Shown: positions 8,899 through 21,250, counted from the first letter of the stretch. The stretch: DNA of 64,000 nucleotides from Chloroflexota bacterium (GCA_009838915.1 VXQT01000006.1:1-64000); one strand, 5' to 3'. Notes: a model not told the origin generated them from the letters alone. A program made the numbers and translations.

Positions 8899-9389
8899 TG
8901 GTGCTGCGGTTGAACGATCTGCGCCCGGCGCCGGGATCGAAGAAGAAGCGCAAGCGTGTCGGCCGGGGCAACGCCTCGGGGAAAGGCACCTATTCGGGCC
9001 GCGGCCTCAAGGGGCAGCTCTCGCGATCCGGTCGCGACTACAACTCTGTGTTCGAGGGCGGGGCGATGTCGATGATGCGCACGCTGCCGCGGCGCAAGGG
9101 CTTCAAGGCGCCCTTCAGGGTGGAGGCGCATCCGATCAACGTCGTCGAGCTCGATCGGCGCTTCGGGGATGGTGATACGGTCGATAGCGAATCGCTGGTC
9201 GCGGCCGGTCTGTTGCGGCGCGCGTCGCAACGGTTCAAGGTGCTGGCGGGCGGTGAGATTTCGACGGCGCTGCAGGTTCGCGTGGAGCGGATTTCACCGG
9301 CAGCGGAGGCGAAGATCGTTGCCGCCGGCGGCAGCGTTGAGGTGATCAATGCAGAGAGCCCAGACAGCGGCGGGGCCGACGAGGCCTAA
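8898..9389 (+). CDS. rplO: 50S ribosomal protein L15
   Basis: 163 residues. The glycine-rich N-terminal part (LNDLRPAPGSKKKRKRVGRG, then SGKGTYSGRGLKGQ) threads into 23S rRNA in known structures. The C-terminal globular part includes LPRRKGFKAPFRVE. It is longer than E. coli L15 by about 20 residues at the C-terminus, and that end overlaps secY by 41 bp. Confidence 0.95.
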   Translation: MVLRLNDLRPAPGSKKKRKRVGRGNASGKGTYSGRGLKGQLSRSGRDYNSVFEGGAMSMMRTLPRRKGFKAPFRVEAHPINVVELDRRFGDGDTVDSESLVAAGLLRRASQRFKVLAGGEISTALQVRVERISPAAEAKIVAAGGSVEVINAESPDSGGADEA

Positions 9390-11097
9390 GCTGCTGCAGG
9401 CCCTGGTCGACGCCTGGCGTCAGCCGGACGTTCGCCAGAAAGTCGCGTTCACCCTGGCCATGCTGGTCGTGTTCCGGCTGGTCGCGCACGTCCCGATTCC
9501 CGACATCAACAAGACCCAGCTCGAGAACGCGCTGGACAACAACCCGGTGTTGGGTTTCCTCAACCTGTTTTCGGGCGGAGGACTGGACAACCTGTCGATC
9601 GTTGCGCTGGGCGTCTATCCCTACATCACGGCGTCGATTGTGATGAACCTGATGCAGCCGGTCGTACCGCGCCTGCAAGCGCTGGCGCAGGAGGGCGAGT
9701 CGGGCCGCAACCGGATTCAGCTGTACACCTACTGGCTGGCTGTGCCGATGTCGCTGGTGCAGGGCTATGGGCAGTTGCTGCTGCTCGAGAACGCGCGCGC
9801 AATCACGGGCATCGGATTCGGGGCCGAGGAGTGGTTGCCCACGATCTCCGCCCTGATGACGATGACGGCCGGCACGATGTTCCTGATCTGGCTGGGCGAA
9901 CTGATCACCGAGAAGGGCGTCGGCAACGGCATCTCGCTGATCATCTTCGCCGGAATCGTGGCCAGCTTCCCGACGCTGTTCAACTCGGTGCGGCTGTCCG
10001 ACATTGGATGGTCGGGCATCGCCGTGGTGATCGCGATTGCAATTGCGCTGGTCGCGCTGATCGTGTTCTTCCAGGAGGCCCAGCGTCGGATCCCCGTTCA
10101 ATATGCCCGTTCGGTCTTCCGTGGAGGGAGGATGTACCGCCAGAGCGGTCAGTCCTACATTCCCTTGCGCGTGAACTCGGCCGGAATGATCCCGCTGATC
10201 TTCGCGTTTTCGATCATCATTTTCCCGTCCGTCCTGGCCGGTTGGGTGACAGGCGCCGCAGGCGAAGAAGCGCAGACCCAGGTCGCCGTCGAACTACCGT
10301 TCACGCGCGATGACGTCGAACAGCCGCTGGCCACGCTGCTGCCGGACCTCGATGACTCGGGCGAGTTCACGGTCAACGAGGGCATCATCGAGTGGGACAA
10401 GGAAGAGGACACGTTCCAGTCGCTGTTGGATCGGATCAATTCGAACTCCGACGCGAACGTCCTGACGCAGGTGGAGACGACCACGATCCAGACGACGCAG
10501 GAGACGCTGCACGCATGGCGGATCGACGCTAACGAGATCTCAGAGGATCCGATCCGTCTCTCCGACCGCGAGGGCAACTTCATTGCGGTTTCGGAGATCA
10601 AGACCCACGAGGATCCGCCGGACAATCCGTTGACTCCCGATATCGCCGAGGGCCAGACGCTGGGCGAGCGTCCCGGTTGGATTATCCGGGTCGCCGACTG
10701 GGTGCAGTTGAACCTCTCGCCGGGACGACCGGCGTACTGGGCGTTGTCGTTCGTGCTGGTCGTGGGTTTCACGTTCTTCTACACCTTCGTCACATTCCAA
10801 CAGCAAAACCTGGCCGAGAACTTGCAGAAGCAGGGCGGCTTCATTCCCGGCATCAGGCCGGGGCGTCCCACGCAGGACTACATCAACCGGGTGCTGGCGC
10901 GGATCACCTGGGCGGGAGCGTTGTTCTTGGGCTTTGTCGCGGTGGTGCCATTCCTGGCGACGGAGTTCATTCCCGATTCCACGGCGCTGACGATCTCGTC
11001 GACGGGTCTGTTGATTGTCGTCGGGGTGGCGCTGGACACAATGCGGCAGATTGAAGCGCAGCTGTTGATGCGCAACTACGAAGGGTTCATTCGCTGA
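9349..11097 (+). CDS. secY: Protein translocase subunit SecY with large outside-loop insertion
   Basis: 582 residues, whereas SecY is normally 420-445. It forms the channel of the Sec translocon. Ten membrane spans are readable, with familiar blocks such as LGVYPYITASIVMNLM, GELITEKGVGNGISLIIF, the cytoplasmic loop RRIPVQYARS and FIPGIRPGRPTQDYINRVLA. Between TM7 (ends about residue 300) and TM8 (starts about 460) lies a non-membrane, acid-rich stretch of about 135 extra residues on the outside face. Start: the ATG at 9349, inside rplO, has GAGGTG 5 bp upstream and therefore looks genuine. Confidence 0.95.
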   Translation: MQRAQTAAGPTRPKLLQALVDAWRQPDVRQKVAFTLAMLVVFRLVAHVPIPDINKTQLENALDNNPVLGFLNLFSGGGLDNLSIVALGVYPYITASIVMNLMQPVVPRLQALAQEGESGRNRIQLYTYWLAVPMSLVQGYGQLLLLENARAITGIGFGAEEWLPTISALMTMTAGTMFLIWLGELITEKGVGNGISLIIFAGIVASFPTLFNSVRLSDIGWSGIAVVIAIAIALVALIVFFQEAQRRIPVQYARSVFRGGRMYRQSGQSYIPLRVNSAGMIPLIFAFSIIIFPSVLAGWVTGAAGEEAQTQVAVELPFTRDDVEQPLATLLPDLDDSGEFTVNEGIIEWDKEEDTFQSLLDRINSNSDANVLTQVETTTIQTTQETLHAWRIDANEISEDPIRLSDREGNFIAVSEIKTHEDPPDNPLTPDIAEGQTLGERPGWIIRVADWVQLNLSPGRPAYWALSFVLVVGFTFFYTFVTFQQQNLAENLQKQGGFIPGIRPGRPTQDYINRVLARITWAGALFLGFVAVVPFLATEFIPDSTALTISSTGLLIVVGVALDTMRQIEAQLLMRNYEGFIR

Positions 11098-11123
11098 CCA
11101 TGTCAGACACCAAGGGCCGGACC

Positions 11124-11774
11124 ATGTACGTCATCCTGCTGGGGCCGCCGGGCGCGGGCAAGGGCACGCAGGCGGTGCAGACCGCCGAGCGAACCGGCTT
11201 GCTTCACCTGTCGACGGGCGACATGTTCCGCGAGAATCTGCGCAACGGTACCGAACTGGGAAATCTGGCCAAGACCTACATGGACGCCGGCGAGCTGGTC
11301 CCAGACGACGTCACGATCGGCATGCTGTTGGAGCGGATCGGCCGCGACGATGCGCGCGCCGGCTGCCTGTTCGACGGCTTTCCGCGTACAGTCGAGCAGG
11401 CCAGAGCGCTGGACGAGGCGCTGACGGCACAGGGGCAGGAGATCGCGGTCACAGTACTGATCGACGTCTCGAACGAGGAGATTACGCGGCGCCTGGGCGG
11501 ACGCGTGAGTTGCGCTACGTGCGGCAGCGTGTTTCACCAGGTCTTCAACCCTCCGGACGCGTCCAAGCCCTGTTGCGACGTGATCAAGTTGATCCAGCGC
11601 GACGACGACAAGCCGGAGGCGATTGCGAACCGGCTCCAGGTCTATGCCGACCAGACCGAGCCGCTGGTGGCCTACTACACGGCCGCGGACAAGCTGTCGA
11701 CAGTGAACGGCGAGCAGTCGCCCGAAGCCGTGGGCCAAGACTTGCTCTCGGCGCTCGAGGCGGTCAGCAACTAG
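11124..11774 (+). CDS. adk: Adenylate kinase, long lid form
   Basis: 216 residues from the ATG at 11124, which has AAGGG 7 bp upstream and gives the usual start MYVILLGPPGAGKGTQ. An earlier ATG at 11100 would add 8 residues. It interconverts ATP plus AMP with two ADP. The P-loop GPPGAGKGT is at about 7-15, and FDGFPRTVEQA lies in the core. The lid has Cys130, Cys133, Cys150 and Cys151. In the zinc-type lid the fourth ligand is normally at position 153, which is Val here. adk between secY and map is a common spc-operon order. Confidence 0.95.
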   Translation: MYVILLGPPGAGKGTQAVQTAERTGLLHLSTGDMFRENLRNGTELGNLAKTYMDAGELVPDDVTIGMLLERIGRDDARAGCLFDGFPRTVEQARALDEALTAQGQEIAVTVLIDVSNEEITRRLGGRVSCATCGSVFHQVFNPPDASKPCCDVIKLIQRDDDKPEAIANRLQVYADQTEPLVAYYTAADKLSTVNGEQSPEAVGQDLLSALEAVSN

Positions 11775-11783
11775 CCGGCAGCA

Positions 11784-12587
11784 ATGCAGGCACTGGAATC
11801 GGAACAGAGTGAGATGGCGAACGGGCAACGACCGCGGCAGGTAGTCCTCAAGACAGAGGACGAGATTGAGCAGATGCGTACAGCGGGCCAGATGGTCGGT
11901 GAGACGCTGAACGAGCTGTTTGAGATGGTCAAACCGGGCCGCAAGCTATCGGAGTTGGACCAGTATGTGCTGGACAAGTTCGGGCGGTTGGACATCGTCC
12001 CGACGTTCCTGGGCTACCAGGGCTTCCCGCACACGATTTGCGCGTCGGTGAACGAGGAGATCGTGCACGGCTTCGCGACCGACCGCGTGCTGGAAGACGG
12101 CGACATTCTCTCGATAGACCTGGGAGCGACGATTGACGGTTGGGTGGGCGACTCGGCGCGGACAGAGGGCGTGGGGACGATCTCGCCCGAGGCGCAACGG
12201 TTGCTCGAAGTGACATCGGAATCGTTGGCCGCGGGCATATCGGTTGCTCGCGTTGGCGTGCGTAAAGGCGATATCGGAGCAGCGATTCAGGAAGTGATAG
12301 AATCAGCAGGTTACGGAGTAGTCCGAGGGTACGTAGGGCATGGCGTGGGACGTGAGATGCACGAACCGCCGAGCATGCCCAACTATGGTCGGCATGGCTC
12401 CGGAATGACCATGCGCCGAGGAATGGTCGTCGCACTGGAACCGATGGCCACCACAGGCGACCCGGCGACGGCCGTGCTGGAGGATGGCTGGACGGTGGTC
12501 ACGGCGGACGGCAGTCTGTCGGCTCACTTTGAGCACACGGTCGCGCTTCGTGCGGATGAACCGGCGGAAATCCTGACCCAGGCCTGA
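11784..12587 (+). CDS. map: Methionine aminopeptidase type I
   Basis: 267 residues; the ATG at 11814 is an alternative start. It removes the initiator methionine from new proteins. The five metal ligands of the family can be placed: the two Asp in [19 protein letters not shown], His in [12 protein letters not shown], Glu in MVVALEPMA and Glu in [22 protein letters not shown] with its active-site His precedes them. It lies 9 bp after adk. Confidence 0.96.
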   Translation: MQALESEQSEMANGQRPRQVVLKTEDEIEQMRTAGQMVGETLNELFEMVKPGRKLSELDQYVLDKFGRLDIVPTFLGYQGFPHTICASVNEEIVHGFATDRVLEDGDILSIDLGATIDGWVGDSARTEGVGTISPEAQRLLEVTSESLAAGISVARVGVRKGDIGAAIQEVIESAGYGVVRGYVGHGVGREMHEPPSMPNYGRHGSGMTMRRGMVVALEPMATTGDPATAVLEDGWTVVTADGSLSAHFEHTVALRADEPAEILTQA

Positions 12588-12616
12588 GCAGGCAAGGAAC
12601 AAGCAACGGGGGTTCG

Positions 12617-12901
12617 GTGGCGAGAAATCGGAACACGAGATCGGGACGGCGAGACCGGCGCGCGGCGTCGCCCTCGCCGCCGCCGAAGCAGGACAAGATC
12701 GAAGTCGAAGGCGTCGTCAAGGAACTGTTGCCGAACGCGACGTTCCGGGTCGAGCTTCCCAACGGTCACGAAGTGCTGGCGCACCTGGCGGGCAAGATGC
12801 GACAGCATCACATCCGGGTTCTGCGCGGGGATCGGGTGTTGGTTGAGCTGTCGGAGTACGACTTGACCCGCGGCCGGGTCGTGTATCGATTCAAGAGCTA
12901 A
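12617..12901 (+). CDS. infA: Translation initiation factor IF-1 with basic N-terminal extension
   Basis: 94 residues with a GTG start; IF-1 is usually about 72. The OB-fold starts at about residue 25: [20 protein letters not shown], then [19 protein letters not shown] and the usual C-terminal [13 protein letters not shown]. The first 23 residues are Arg/Ser/Pro-rich and resemble an rRNA-binding tail. IF-1 blocks the A site during initiation. In most bacteria rpmJ follows, but here the gap to rpsM is only 46 bp. Confidence 0.94.
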   Translation: MARNRNTRSGRRDRRAASPSPPPKQDKIEVEGVVKELLPNATFRVELPNGHEVLAHLAGKMRQHHIRVLRGDRVLVELSEYDLTRGRVVYRFKS

Positions 12902-12947
12902 CGACAAGAACTGACGAACCGCGGATTGCGGCGAGAGGACTGGACGG

Positions 12948-13328
12948 ATGGCGAGAATCTCGGGCGTGGACGTCCCCGACAACAAGAAGGCGCCGTACGC
13001 GCTTCGCTACATCTACGGCATCGGCGCGACGCGGGCCAAGGAGATCGTGGACAAGGCGAACATCGACCCGGACGCCCGAATCCGAGAGCTCTCCGACGCC
13101 GATCTGGCGCGAGTACGCGAGATCGTCGACCGCGACTACCTGGTCGAAGGTGATCTACGCCGCGTCGTTCGCGGGAACGTCCAGCGACTGATCGACATCA
13201 ACTGCTATCGCGGCCAGCGCCACCGGCGGAATCTGCCGATGCACGGTCAGCGCACGCGAACCAACGCGCGCACGCGGCGCGGGGCCAAGAAGACGGTCGC
13301 TGGCCGTCGCCGCGCGGTCAAGCGCTAG
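12948..13328 (+). CDS. rpsM: 30S ribosomal protein S13
   Basis: 126 residues. ARISGVDVPDNKKAPYALRY and IYGIGATRAKEI in the N-terminal helix-two-turn-helix region, and a basic C-terminal tail containing RGQRHRRNLPMHGQRTRTNA, are diagnostic. S13 contacts the P-site tRNA and forms intersubunit bridges with L5. It is the first gene of the alpha operon segment. Confidence 0.97.
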   Translation: MARISGVDVPDNKKAPYALRYIYGIGATRAKEIVDKANIDPDARIRELSDADLARVREIVDRDYLVEGDLRRVVRGNVQRLIDINCYRGQRHRRNLPMHGQRTRTNARTRRGAKKTVAGRRRAVKR

Positions 13329-13385
13329 CGAGATGCGGTGAGGCGCTCGCCGCAACAAGCGCAGCGCTGACGAGAAGGGAATGGG

Positions 13386-13784
13386 ATGAGCACTCAACGA
13401 CGAGAACGGGCGCGTCGACGGCGCGAGCGCAAGAATGTGCCGCACGGCCGCGCGTACATCCAGTCGACCTACAACAACACGATCATCACGATGACCGACC
13501 TGGCAGGGAACCCGATTGCCTGGGCCTCGGCAGGCAGCACATCGGCGACGCGCGGCTCGCGCAAGGGCACGCCGTTCGCGGCGCAGCTTGCAGCGGAAGA
13601 CGCGGCGCAGAAGGCGATGAGTCACGGGATGCGCCAGGTGGATGTGTACGTCAAAGGACCGGGCCAGGGACGCGAGTCGGCGGTCCGCGCACTGCAGGCT
13701 CAGGGTTTGACTCTCTTGTCGATCCGCGACGTGACGCCGATTCCCCACAACGGATGCCGGCCGCGCAAGCGGCGTCGGGTCTAA
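13386..13784 (+). CDS. rpsK: 30S ribosomal protein S11
   Basis: 132 residues. The N-terminus is unusually Arg-rich. The body has [20 protein letters not shown], the [17 protein letters not shown] block and a C-terminal [17 protein letters not shown] that is nearly invariant in S11. The protein lies on the 30S platform near the E-site mRNA. GGGAATGGGATG gives a weak purine-rich signal before the start. Confidence 0.97.
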   Translation: MSTQRRERARRRRERKNVPHGRAYIQSTYNNTIITMTDLAGNPIAWASAGSTSATRGSRKGTPFAAQLAAEDAAQKAMSHGMRQVDVYVKGPGQGRESAVRALQAQGLTLLSIRDVTPIPHNGCRPRKRRRV

Positions 13785-13843
13785 CCGCAAACTACGACCG
13801 GGCGCCACGCTCAACGCGAAGGGCTTCAGAAAGAGATACGCGC

Positions 13844-14470
13844 ATGGCTCGATACACCGGACCGGTCTGCCGCATTTGCCGTCGGGCGGGCGAGAAGTTG
13901 ATGCTGAAGGGCGAACGCTGCGTTGGCCCGAAGTGCGCGATCGAGCGCCGCAATCAGCCGCCCGGCCAGCGTTCGCCTCGGCGACGCAAGATTTCGGACT
14001 ACGGCGAGCAGGTGAAGGAGAAGCAGAAGGTTCGCAAGACCTACGGCGTGCTCGAGCGGCAGTTCCGGCGCATGTTCGCCGAGGCGAACCGGCGCCCCGG
14101 CGCGACCGGTGAGAACCTGCTGCAGATGCTCGAACTGCGCTACGACAACGTGGTCTACCGGCTGGGCATCGCCGAGTCGCGTGCCCAGGCCCGCCAGCTC
14201 GTGCGGCACGGTCACATCACGTTGAACGGCAAGAAGGCCGATGTTCCGTCGATTGAAACCCGGATTGGCGACAAGATCGGCTGGACCGATCGTGGCCGCA
14301 ACAGCAAGTTCTACGAGATGGCTCGGACCTGGCAGGGTTCTCGTGAGGTACCCGGCTGGCTGCGCATCGACCCGATTCAACTGGAAGGCGAGCTGACGGC
14401 CGTACCAGCCCGAGAAGACCTGGATATGCGAGTCGACGAGAACGCGATCGTCGAGTACTACTCGCGCTAA
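13844..14470 (+). CDS. rpsD: 30S ribosomal protein S4, cysteine (zinc) form
   Basis: 208 residues from the ATG at 13844. A longer reading through the end of rpsK is not supported. The N-terminal part has four cysteines (CRICRRAGEKL and RCVGPKCAIERR), the zinc-binding C+ form of S4. The S4 RNA-binding domain follows with YRLGIAESRAQARQLVRHGH and ITLNGKKADVPS. S4 starts 16S assembly and, with S5, affects decoding accuracy. Confidence 0.97.
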   Translation: MARYTGPVCRICRRAGEKLMLKGERCVGPKCAIERRNQPPGQRSPRRRKISDYGEQVKEKQKVRKTYGVLERQFRRMFAEANRRPGATGENLLQMLELRYDNVVYRLGIAESRAQARQLVRHGHITLNGKKADVPSIETRIGDKIGWTDRGRNSKFYEMARTWQGSREVPGWLRIDPIQLEGELTAVPAREDLDMRVDENAIVEYYSR

Positions 14471-14515
14471 CCCCGGCGCGCAGCACCCCACAGTCCCAGG
14501 GAGGGACGCAACAAC

Positions 14516-15688
14516 GTGATCCTGGCTACCGAAACTCCCCAGCTCTCGATTGAGGAAGAACGCGGCGACTACGTTCGGATCGCGGTCGAGCCGCTCACTC
14601 GAGGGTTCGCGCACACTGAGGGCAATGCGCTCAGGCGGGTGCTGCTCAGCGGCATTCGCGGCGCGGCGATCACATCCGTTCGGATCGATCAAGTGCAACA
14701 CGAATTCTCGACGATTCCGGAGATGAAAGAAGACACGACAGAGTTCCTGCTCAACCTGAGGGAGATCCGGATTCACGCGATCGCCGACCGTCCCGCCGAG
14801 ATGCATCTCAACGTCAGCGGCGCGACACAGGTGACGGCCGGTGACATCGAGGTGCCGGGTGACTACAAGATCGTCAATCCGGATCTTTACCTGGCCACGC
14901 TCGACAGCGAAGACGGCAAGCTCGACGTGGTCATGGATGTGGAGACCGGGTTTGGTTTCCGTCCCTCGGAACAGAACAAGAATGGGGAACACCTGCTGGG
15001 TCTAATTCCCTTGGACGCGGTGTTCACCCCGGTGCGCAAGGTGTCGTACGAAGTGCTTCCCGCCTCGGGCGGACGCGGCAGCGAGTACGAACAGTTGCTG
15101 ATCGAAGTCTGGACCGACGGCACCATCTCGGGAGTCGACGCGGTGCAGTCCGCGGCGAGATCGTTGAGGACCGAGTTGGAACTCTTCGAGACAATGGGCC
15201 AGCCGATCACGACGCGCCAGCTTCCGGCTCACGCGCGGGTTGGTCTGACGGCTGAGCAGTACGACATGCCAATCGAAGAACTGCAACTGTCGGTCCGGGC
15301 GCACAACTGCCTGAAGCGCAGCGGGCTGATGCTGGTGGGTCAGATCCTGGAAAAGAGCGACGACGAACTGTTGACGCTTCGCAACTTTGGCGAGAAATCG
15401 TACATCGAGCTGATCGACAAGCTGCTGGAAATGCAGCTGATCGACGAGGATGACGCTCGTGTCCGACGCGCGCGAGACGGCGTCTTTGCGCCGACCAGCG
15501 AGGAGGCGCTGACCAAGCTGCCTCCGCCGCAGGACGACACATCGACTGCGCCGACGCTGAGTTCGGCGGAGGCCGAAGAGGCTGAGCAGGTTGGCCAGAG
15601 TGAAGAGGATCCCGAGATTACCGGTTCGCTGGGCGCGGCGCTGCTGGAAGCGCTGCGCGAGGCCGGCAGCGGAGTCGACGAGCAATAG
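14516..15688 (+). CDS. rpoA: RNA polymerase alpha subunit with acidic C-terminal tail
   Basis: 390 residues with a GTG start; the usual length is 310-335. The N-terminal dimerisation domain has PLTRGFAHTEGNALRRVLLS. The C-terminal domain at about 250-315 shows PIEELQLSVRAHNCLKRSG and RNFGEKSYIELIDKL, the surface that contacts UP elements and activators. Beyond about residue 330 comes an added tail of about 60 residues rich in E, D, A, S and P. The place between rpsD and rplQ is standard. Confidence 0.96.
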   Translation: MILATETPQLSIEEERGDYVRIAVEPLTRGFAHTEGNALRRVLLSGIRGAAITSVRIDQVQHEFSTIPEMKEDTTEFLLNLREIRIHAIADRPAEMHLNVSGATQVTAGDIEVPGDYKIVNPDLYLATLDSEDGKLDVVMDVETGFGFRPSEQNKNGEHLLGLIPLDAVFTPVRKVSYEVLPASGGRGSEYEQLLIEVWTDGTISGVDAVQSAARSLRTELELFETMGQPITTRQLPAHARVGLTAEQYDMPIEELQLSVRAHNCLKRSGLMLVGQILEKSDDELLTLRNFGEKSYIELIDKLLEMQLIDEDDARVRRARDGVFAPTSEEALTKLPPPQDDTSTAPTLSSAEAEEAEQVGQSEEDPEITGSLGAALLEALREAGSGVDEQ

Positions 15689-15768
15689 ATAGGGACGGTG
15701 TCCGACCGTGCGCTACGCGACGCGGGCCGAGAGCGCGGCAGGTCGGGCAGGAATGAGGGAGTGAACGG

Positions 15769-16170
15769 ATGCGGCATCGAAAGAGCGGGCGCGCGCTGAG
15801 TCGCAGCCGATCACATCGCACGGCGTTGGTTCGCAACCAGGTGACCGACCTGCTGCGCCACGAAGCGATCGTCACAACCGAGGCGAAGGCCAAATCGATA
15901 CGTCCGGTCGCCGAGCGCATGATCACGCTCGGCAAGCGAGGCGACCTGCACTCGCGCCGACAGGCAGGCGCGGTCCTCACCGACCGCAAGGTGTTACGCA
16001 CGCTGTTCGACGAGATTGCGCCTCGGTTCGCGGAACGCAACGGGGGCTACACGCGGATCATCAAACTGGGACCTCGGCGCGGCGATGGCGCGCAGATGGC
16101 GCACATTGAACTGGTCGAGCGAGCTGCGCCGGTCGTCCTTGAGGACGAAGAAACGGGCGCGGAAGAGTAG
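15769..16170 (+). CDS. rplQ: 50S ribosomal protein L17
   Basis: 133 residues. [20 protein letters not shown] at the start, [20 protein letters not shown] and [20 protein letters not shown] are typical for L17, a protein of the tunnel exit region. A short acidic end (EDEETGAEE) echoes the tails on L29, S17 and RpoA. An 80-bp gap separates it from rpoA. Confidence 0.97.
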   Translation: MRHRKSGRALSRSRSHRTALVRNQVTDLLRHEAIVTTEAKAKSIRPVAERMITLGKRGDLHSRRQAGAVLTDRKVLRTLFDEIAPRFAERNGGYTRIIKLGPRRGDGAQMAHIELVERAAPVVLEDEETGAEE

Positions 16171-16185
16171 TCACGGAACTGTTCA

Positions 16186-16986
16186 GTGAGTCAGCGTTGG
16201 GCGCTGTTGCTGCAGTACGAGGGCACGGAGTTCGCAGGTTCGCAATGGCAACCGAATCGGCCAACCATTCAAGGCGCGCTGCAAGACGCGTTGAAGTCGC
16301 TGACAGGCGTCCCAACGCAGGTCTCGCTCGCCGGACGCACCGACGCGGGCGTACACGCGACCGGACAGGTCGGGTCGTGGGTCTCGGAGTGGGACGAGAC
16401 GGCGATGCCGGCGCGGCGTTGGGTTCGCGGCCTGAACCACTTCCTGCCGGACTCGATTGCCGTGCAAGCAGTGGCGGCGGCGCCGGACGAGTTCGATCCG
16501 CGCCGGGACGCGGTGTCACGCACGTACACATATCGAGTCCGACTAGCGCGCCAGCGGCAGCCGCTGTGGAGTCGGCGGGCCTGGGTTCTTTCGCCGCCGT
16601 TCGACACTCAGCCCGCGCGCGAGGTAGTGCAGGCGCTTGTGGGCGAGCACGACTTCGCGTCATTCACGCCGCCGAACACGGAGCGTTCCACGGTCCGCTA
16701 TCTGAGCGATGCGTCGCTGGAGAGGCGCGGCGAATCAGTATCGTTTCGGTTCTGCGCCGACGCGTTTCTGCAGCACCAGGTGAGGCGGATGGTCGGTGCG
16801 GTCTGCGAGGTCGCGCGGGGGCGAATGCCAGTAGAGCAGTTTCTGCGCGAGTTCGAGCGTACCGAGCCGGGATCGATGGGTCCGACTGCGCCGGCCTGCG
16901 GGCTTGTGCTAACCAGAGTCGACTATCGGCAACCGCTGTTCTCCTGTCTCGAAGGAGCAGCGCGTGAGATTGATGAATCAGCCTGA
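16186..16986 (+). CDS. truA: tRNA pseudouridine(38-40) synthase
   Basis: 266 residues with a GTG start. It converts uridines 38-40 of tRNA anticodon arms to pseudouridine. The catalytic Asp is D53 in AGRTDAGVHATGQ, and LQYEGTEFAGSQWQPN and FLQHQVRRMVGAVCEVARG are also family blocks. It follows rplQ by 15 bp and precedes rplM, as in many Gram-positive-type and Chloroflexota genomes. Confidence 0.95.
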   Translation: MSQRWALLLQYEGTEFAGSQWQPNRPTIQGALQDALKSLTGVPTQVSLAGRTDAGVHATGQVGSWVSEWDETAMPARRWVRGLNHFLPDSIAVQAVAAAPDEFDPRRDAVSRTYTYRVRLARQRQPLWSRRAWVLSPPFDTQPAREVVQALVGEHDFASFTPPNTERSTVRYLSDASLERRGESVSFRFCADAFLQHQVRRMVGAVCEVARGRMPVEQFLREFERTEPGSMGPTAPACGLVLTRVDYRQPLFSCLEGAAREIDESA

Positions 16987-17013
16987 GCAGGGCAACGCGA
17001 GGAAGGGTGCAGG

Positions 17014-17442
17014 ATGACGACCACGGTACTGGGGCCGCACCAGGTAGAGCGGCAATGGCACGTGATCGACGCGGCCGACCGGCCGCTGGGCCGAGTGGCG
17101 ACGCAGGTTGCGACGCTGCTGCGGGGCAAGCACAAGCCGGTGTTTCATCCGTCGCAGGATGTCGGCGACTATGTGATCGTCGTCAACGCGGGTAAGGTGG
17201 CGGTGACCGGCAAGAAGCTTGAGCAGAAGATCTACTACCGCCACTCGGGCTACCTGGGCGGACTGAAGGAGACATCGCTCAAGGAGATGCTGGCCAAACG
17301 GCCGGAGCGGGTGATTGAGCACGCGGTGCGCGGGATGCTGCCGAAGAACTCGCTTGGCCGCACGCAGTATCGACACCTTCGGGTCTACGCGGGGGCCGAT
17401 CACCCCCATGCCGGCCAGATGGCCGAACAAGGAGCGGAGTAA
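17014..17442 (+). CDS. rplM: 50S ribosomal protein L13
   Basis: 142 residues, the normal length. [20 protein letters not shown], the block [19 protein letters not shown] and [16 protein letters not shown] identify it. L13 is an early 50S assembly protein. The rplM-rpsI pair is conserved in almost all bacteria, and here it is attached to the end of the alpha operon. Confidence 0.97.
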   Translation: MTTTVLGPHQVERQWHVIDAADRPLGRVATQVATLLRGKHKPVFHPSQDVGDYVIVVNAGKVAVTGKKLEQKIYYRHSGYLGGLKETSLKEMLAKRPERVIEHAVRGMLPKNSLGRTQYRHLRVYAGADHPHAGQMAEQGAE

Positions 17443-17445
17443 TCG

Positions 17446-17847
17446 ATGACGACTGCGGCGGGCAACTACTACTACGGACTGGGACGCCGCAAGACGGCGA
17501 TTGCGCGGGTTCGGCTGTACCCGGGCAACGGCCAGATCACGGTCAATGGCAAGCCGGCCGAGGAGCTGTTCCAGCGCCCGGAACAGCGGCGTCTGATCGA
17601 AGAGCCGCTGCGTCACACAGGGATGCAGAACAGCTTCTCGGCGATGGTCCGCTGTACGGGCGGCGGAACAAACGGTTGGGCAGGCGCGATTCGCCTGGGC
17701 ATTGCCAGGGCGCTGCTGGCCAGCGACGAGACGCTGCGGCGTCCGCTCCGGCAAGCGGGAATGCTGACCCGCGATCCGCGGGCCAAGGAGCGGAAGAAGC
17801 CGGGATTGAAGCGGGCCCGCAAGGCGCCGCAGTACACGAAGCGCTAG
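17446..17847 (+). CDS. rpsI: 30S ribosomal protein S9
   Basis: 133 residues. YYGLGRRKTAIARVRLYPG, then NSFSAMVRCTGGGTNGWAGA and the extended C-terminal tail ending in GLKRARKAPQYTKR. The last Lys-Arg reaches the P-site tRNA in known S9 structures. It is the last gene of the plus-strand ribosomal block and faces metK tail to tail over 24 bp. Confidence 0.97.
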   Translation: MTTAAGNYYYGLGRRKTAIARVRLYPGNGQITVNGKPAEELFQRPEQRRLIEEPLRHTGMQNSFSAMVRCTGGGTNGWAGAIRLGIARALLASDETLRRPLRQAGMLTRDPRAKERKKPGLKRARKAPQYTKR

Positions 17848-17848
17848 A

Positions 17849-17864
17849 GCCAGTTCTATCTGGC
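17849..17864. terminator. Short hairpin between convergent rpsI and metK
   Basis: GCCAG and CTGGC pair around a TTCTAT loop, inside the 24-bp gap between two convergent genes. There is no T-tract. It may serve as a weak two-way stop, but the stem is only 5 bp. Confidence 0.3.
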
Positions 17865-17871
17865 AGGTGAG

Positions 17872-21241
<3,370 letters not shown>

Positions 21242-21250
21242 AGGGAAACG

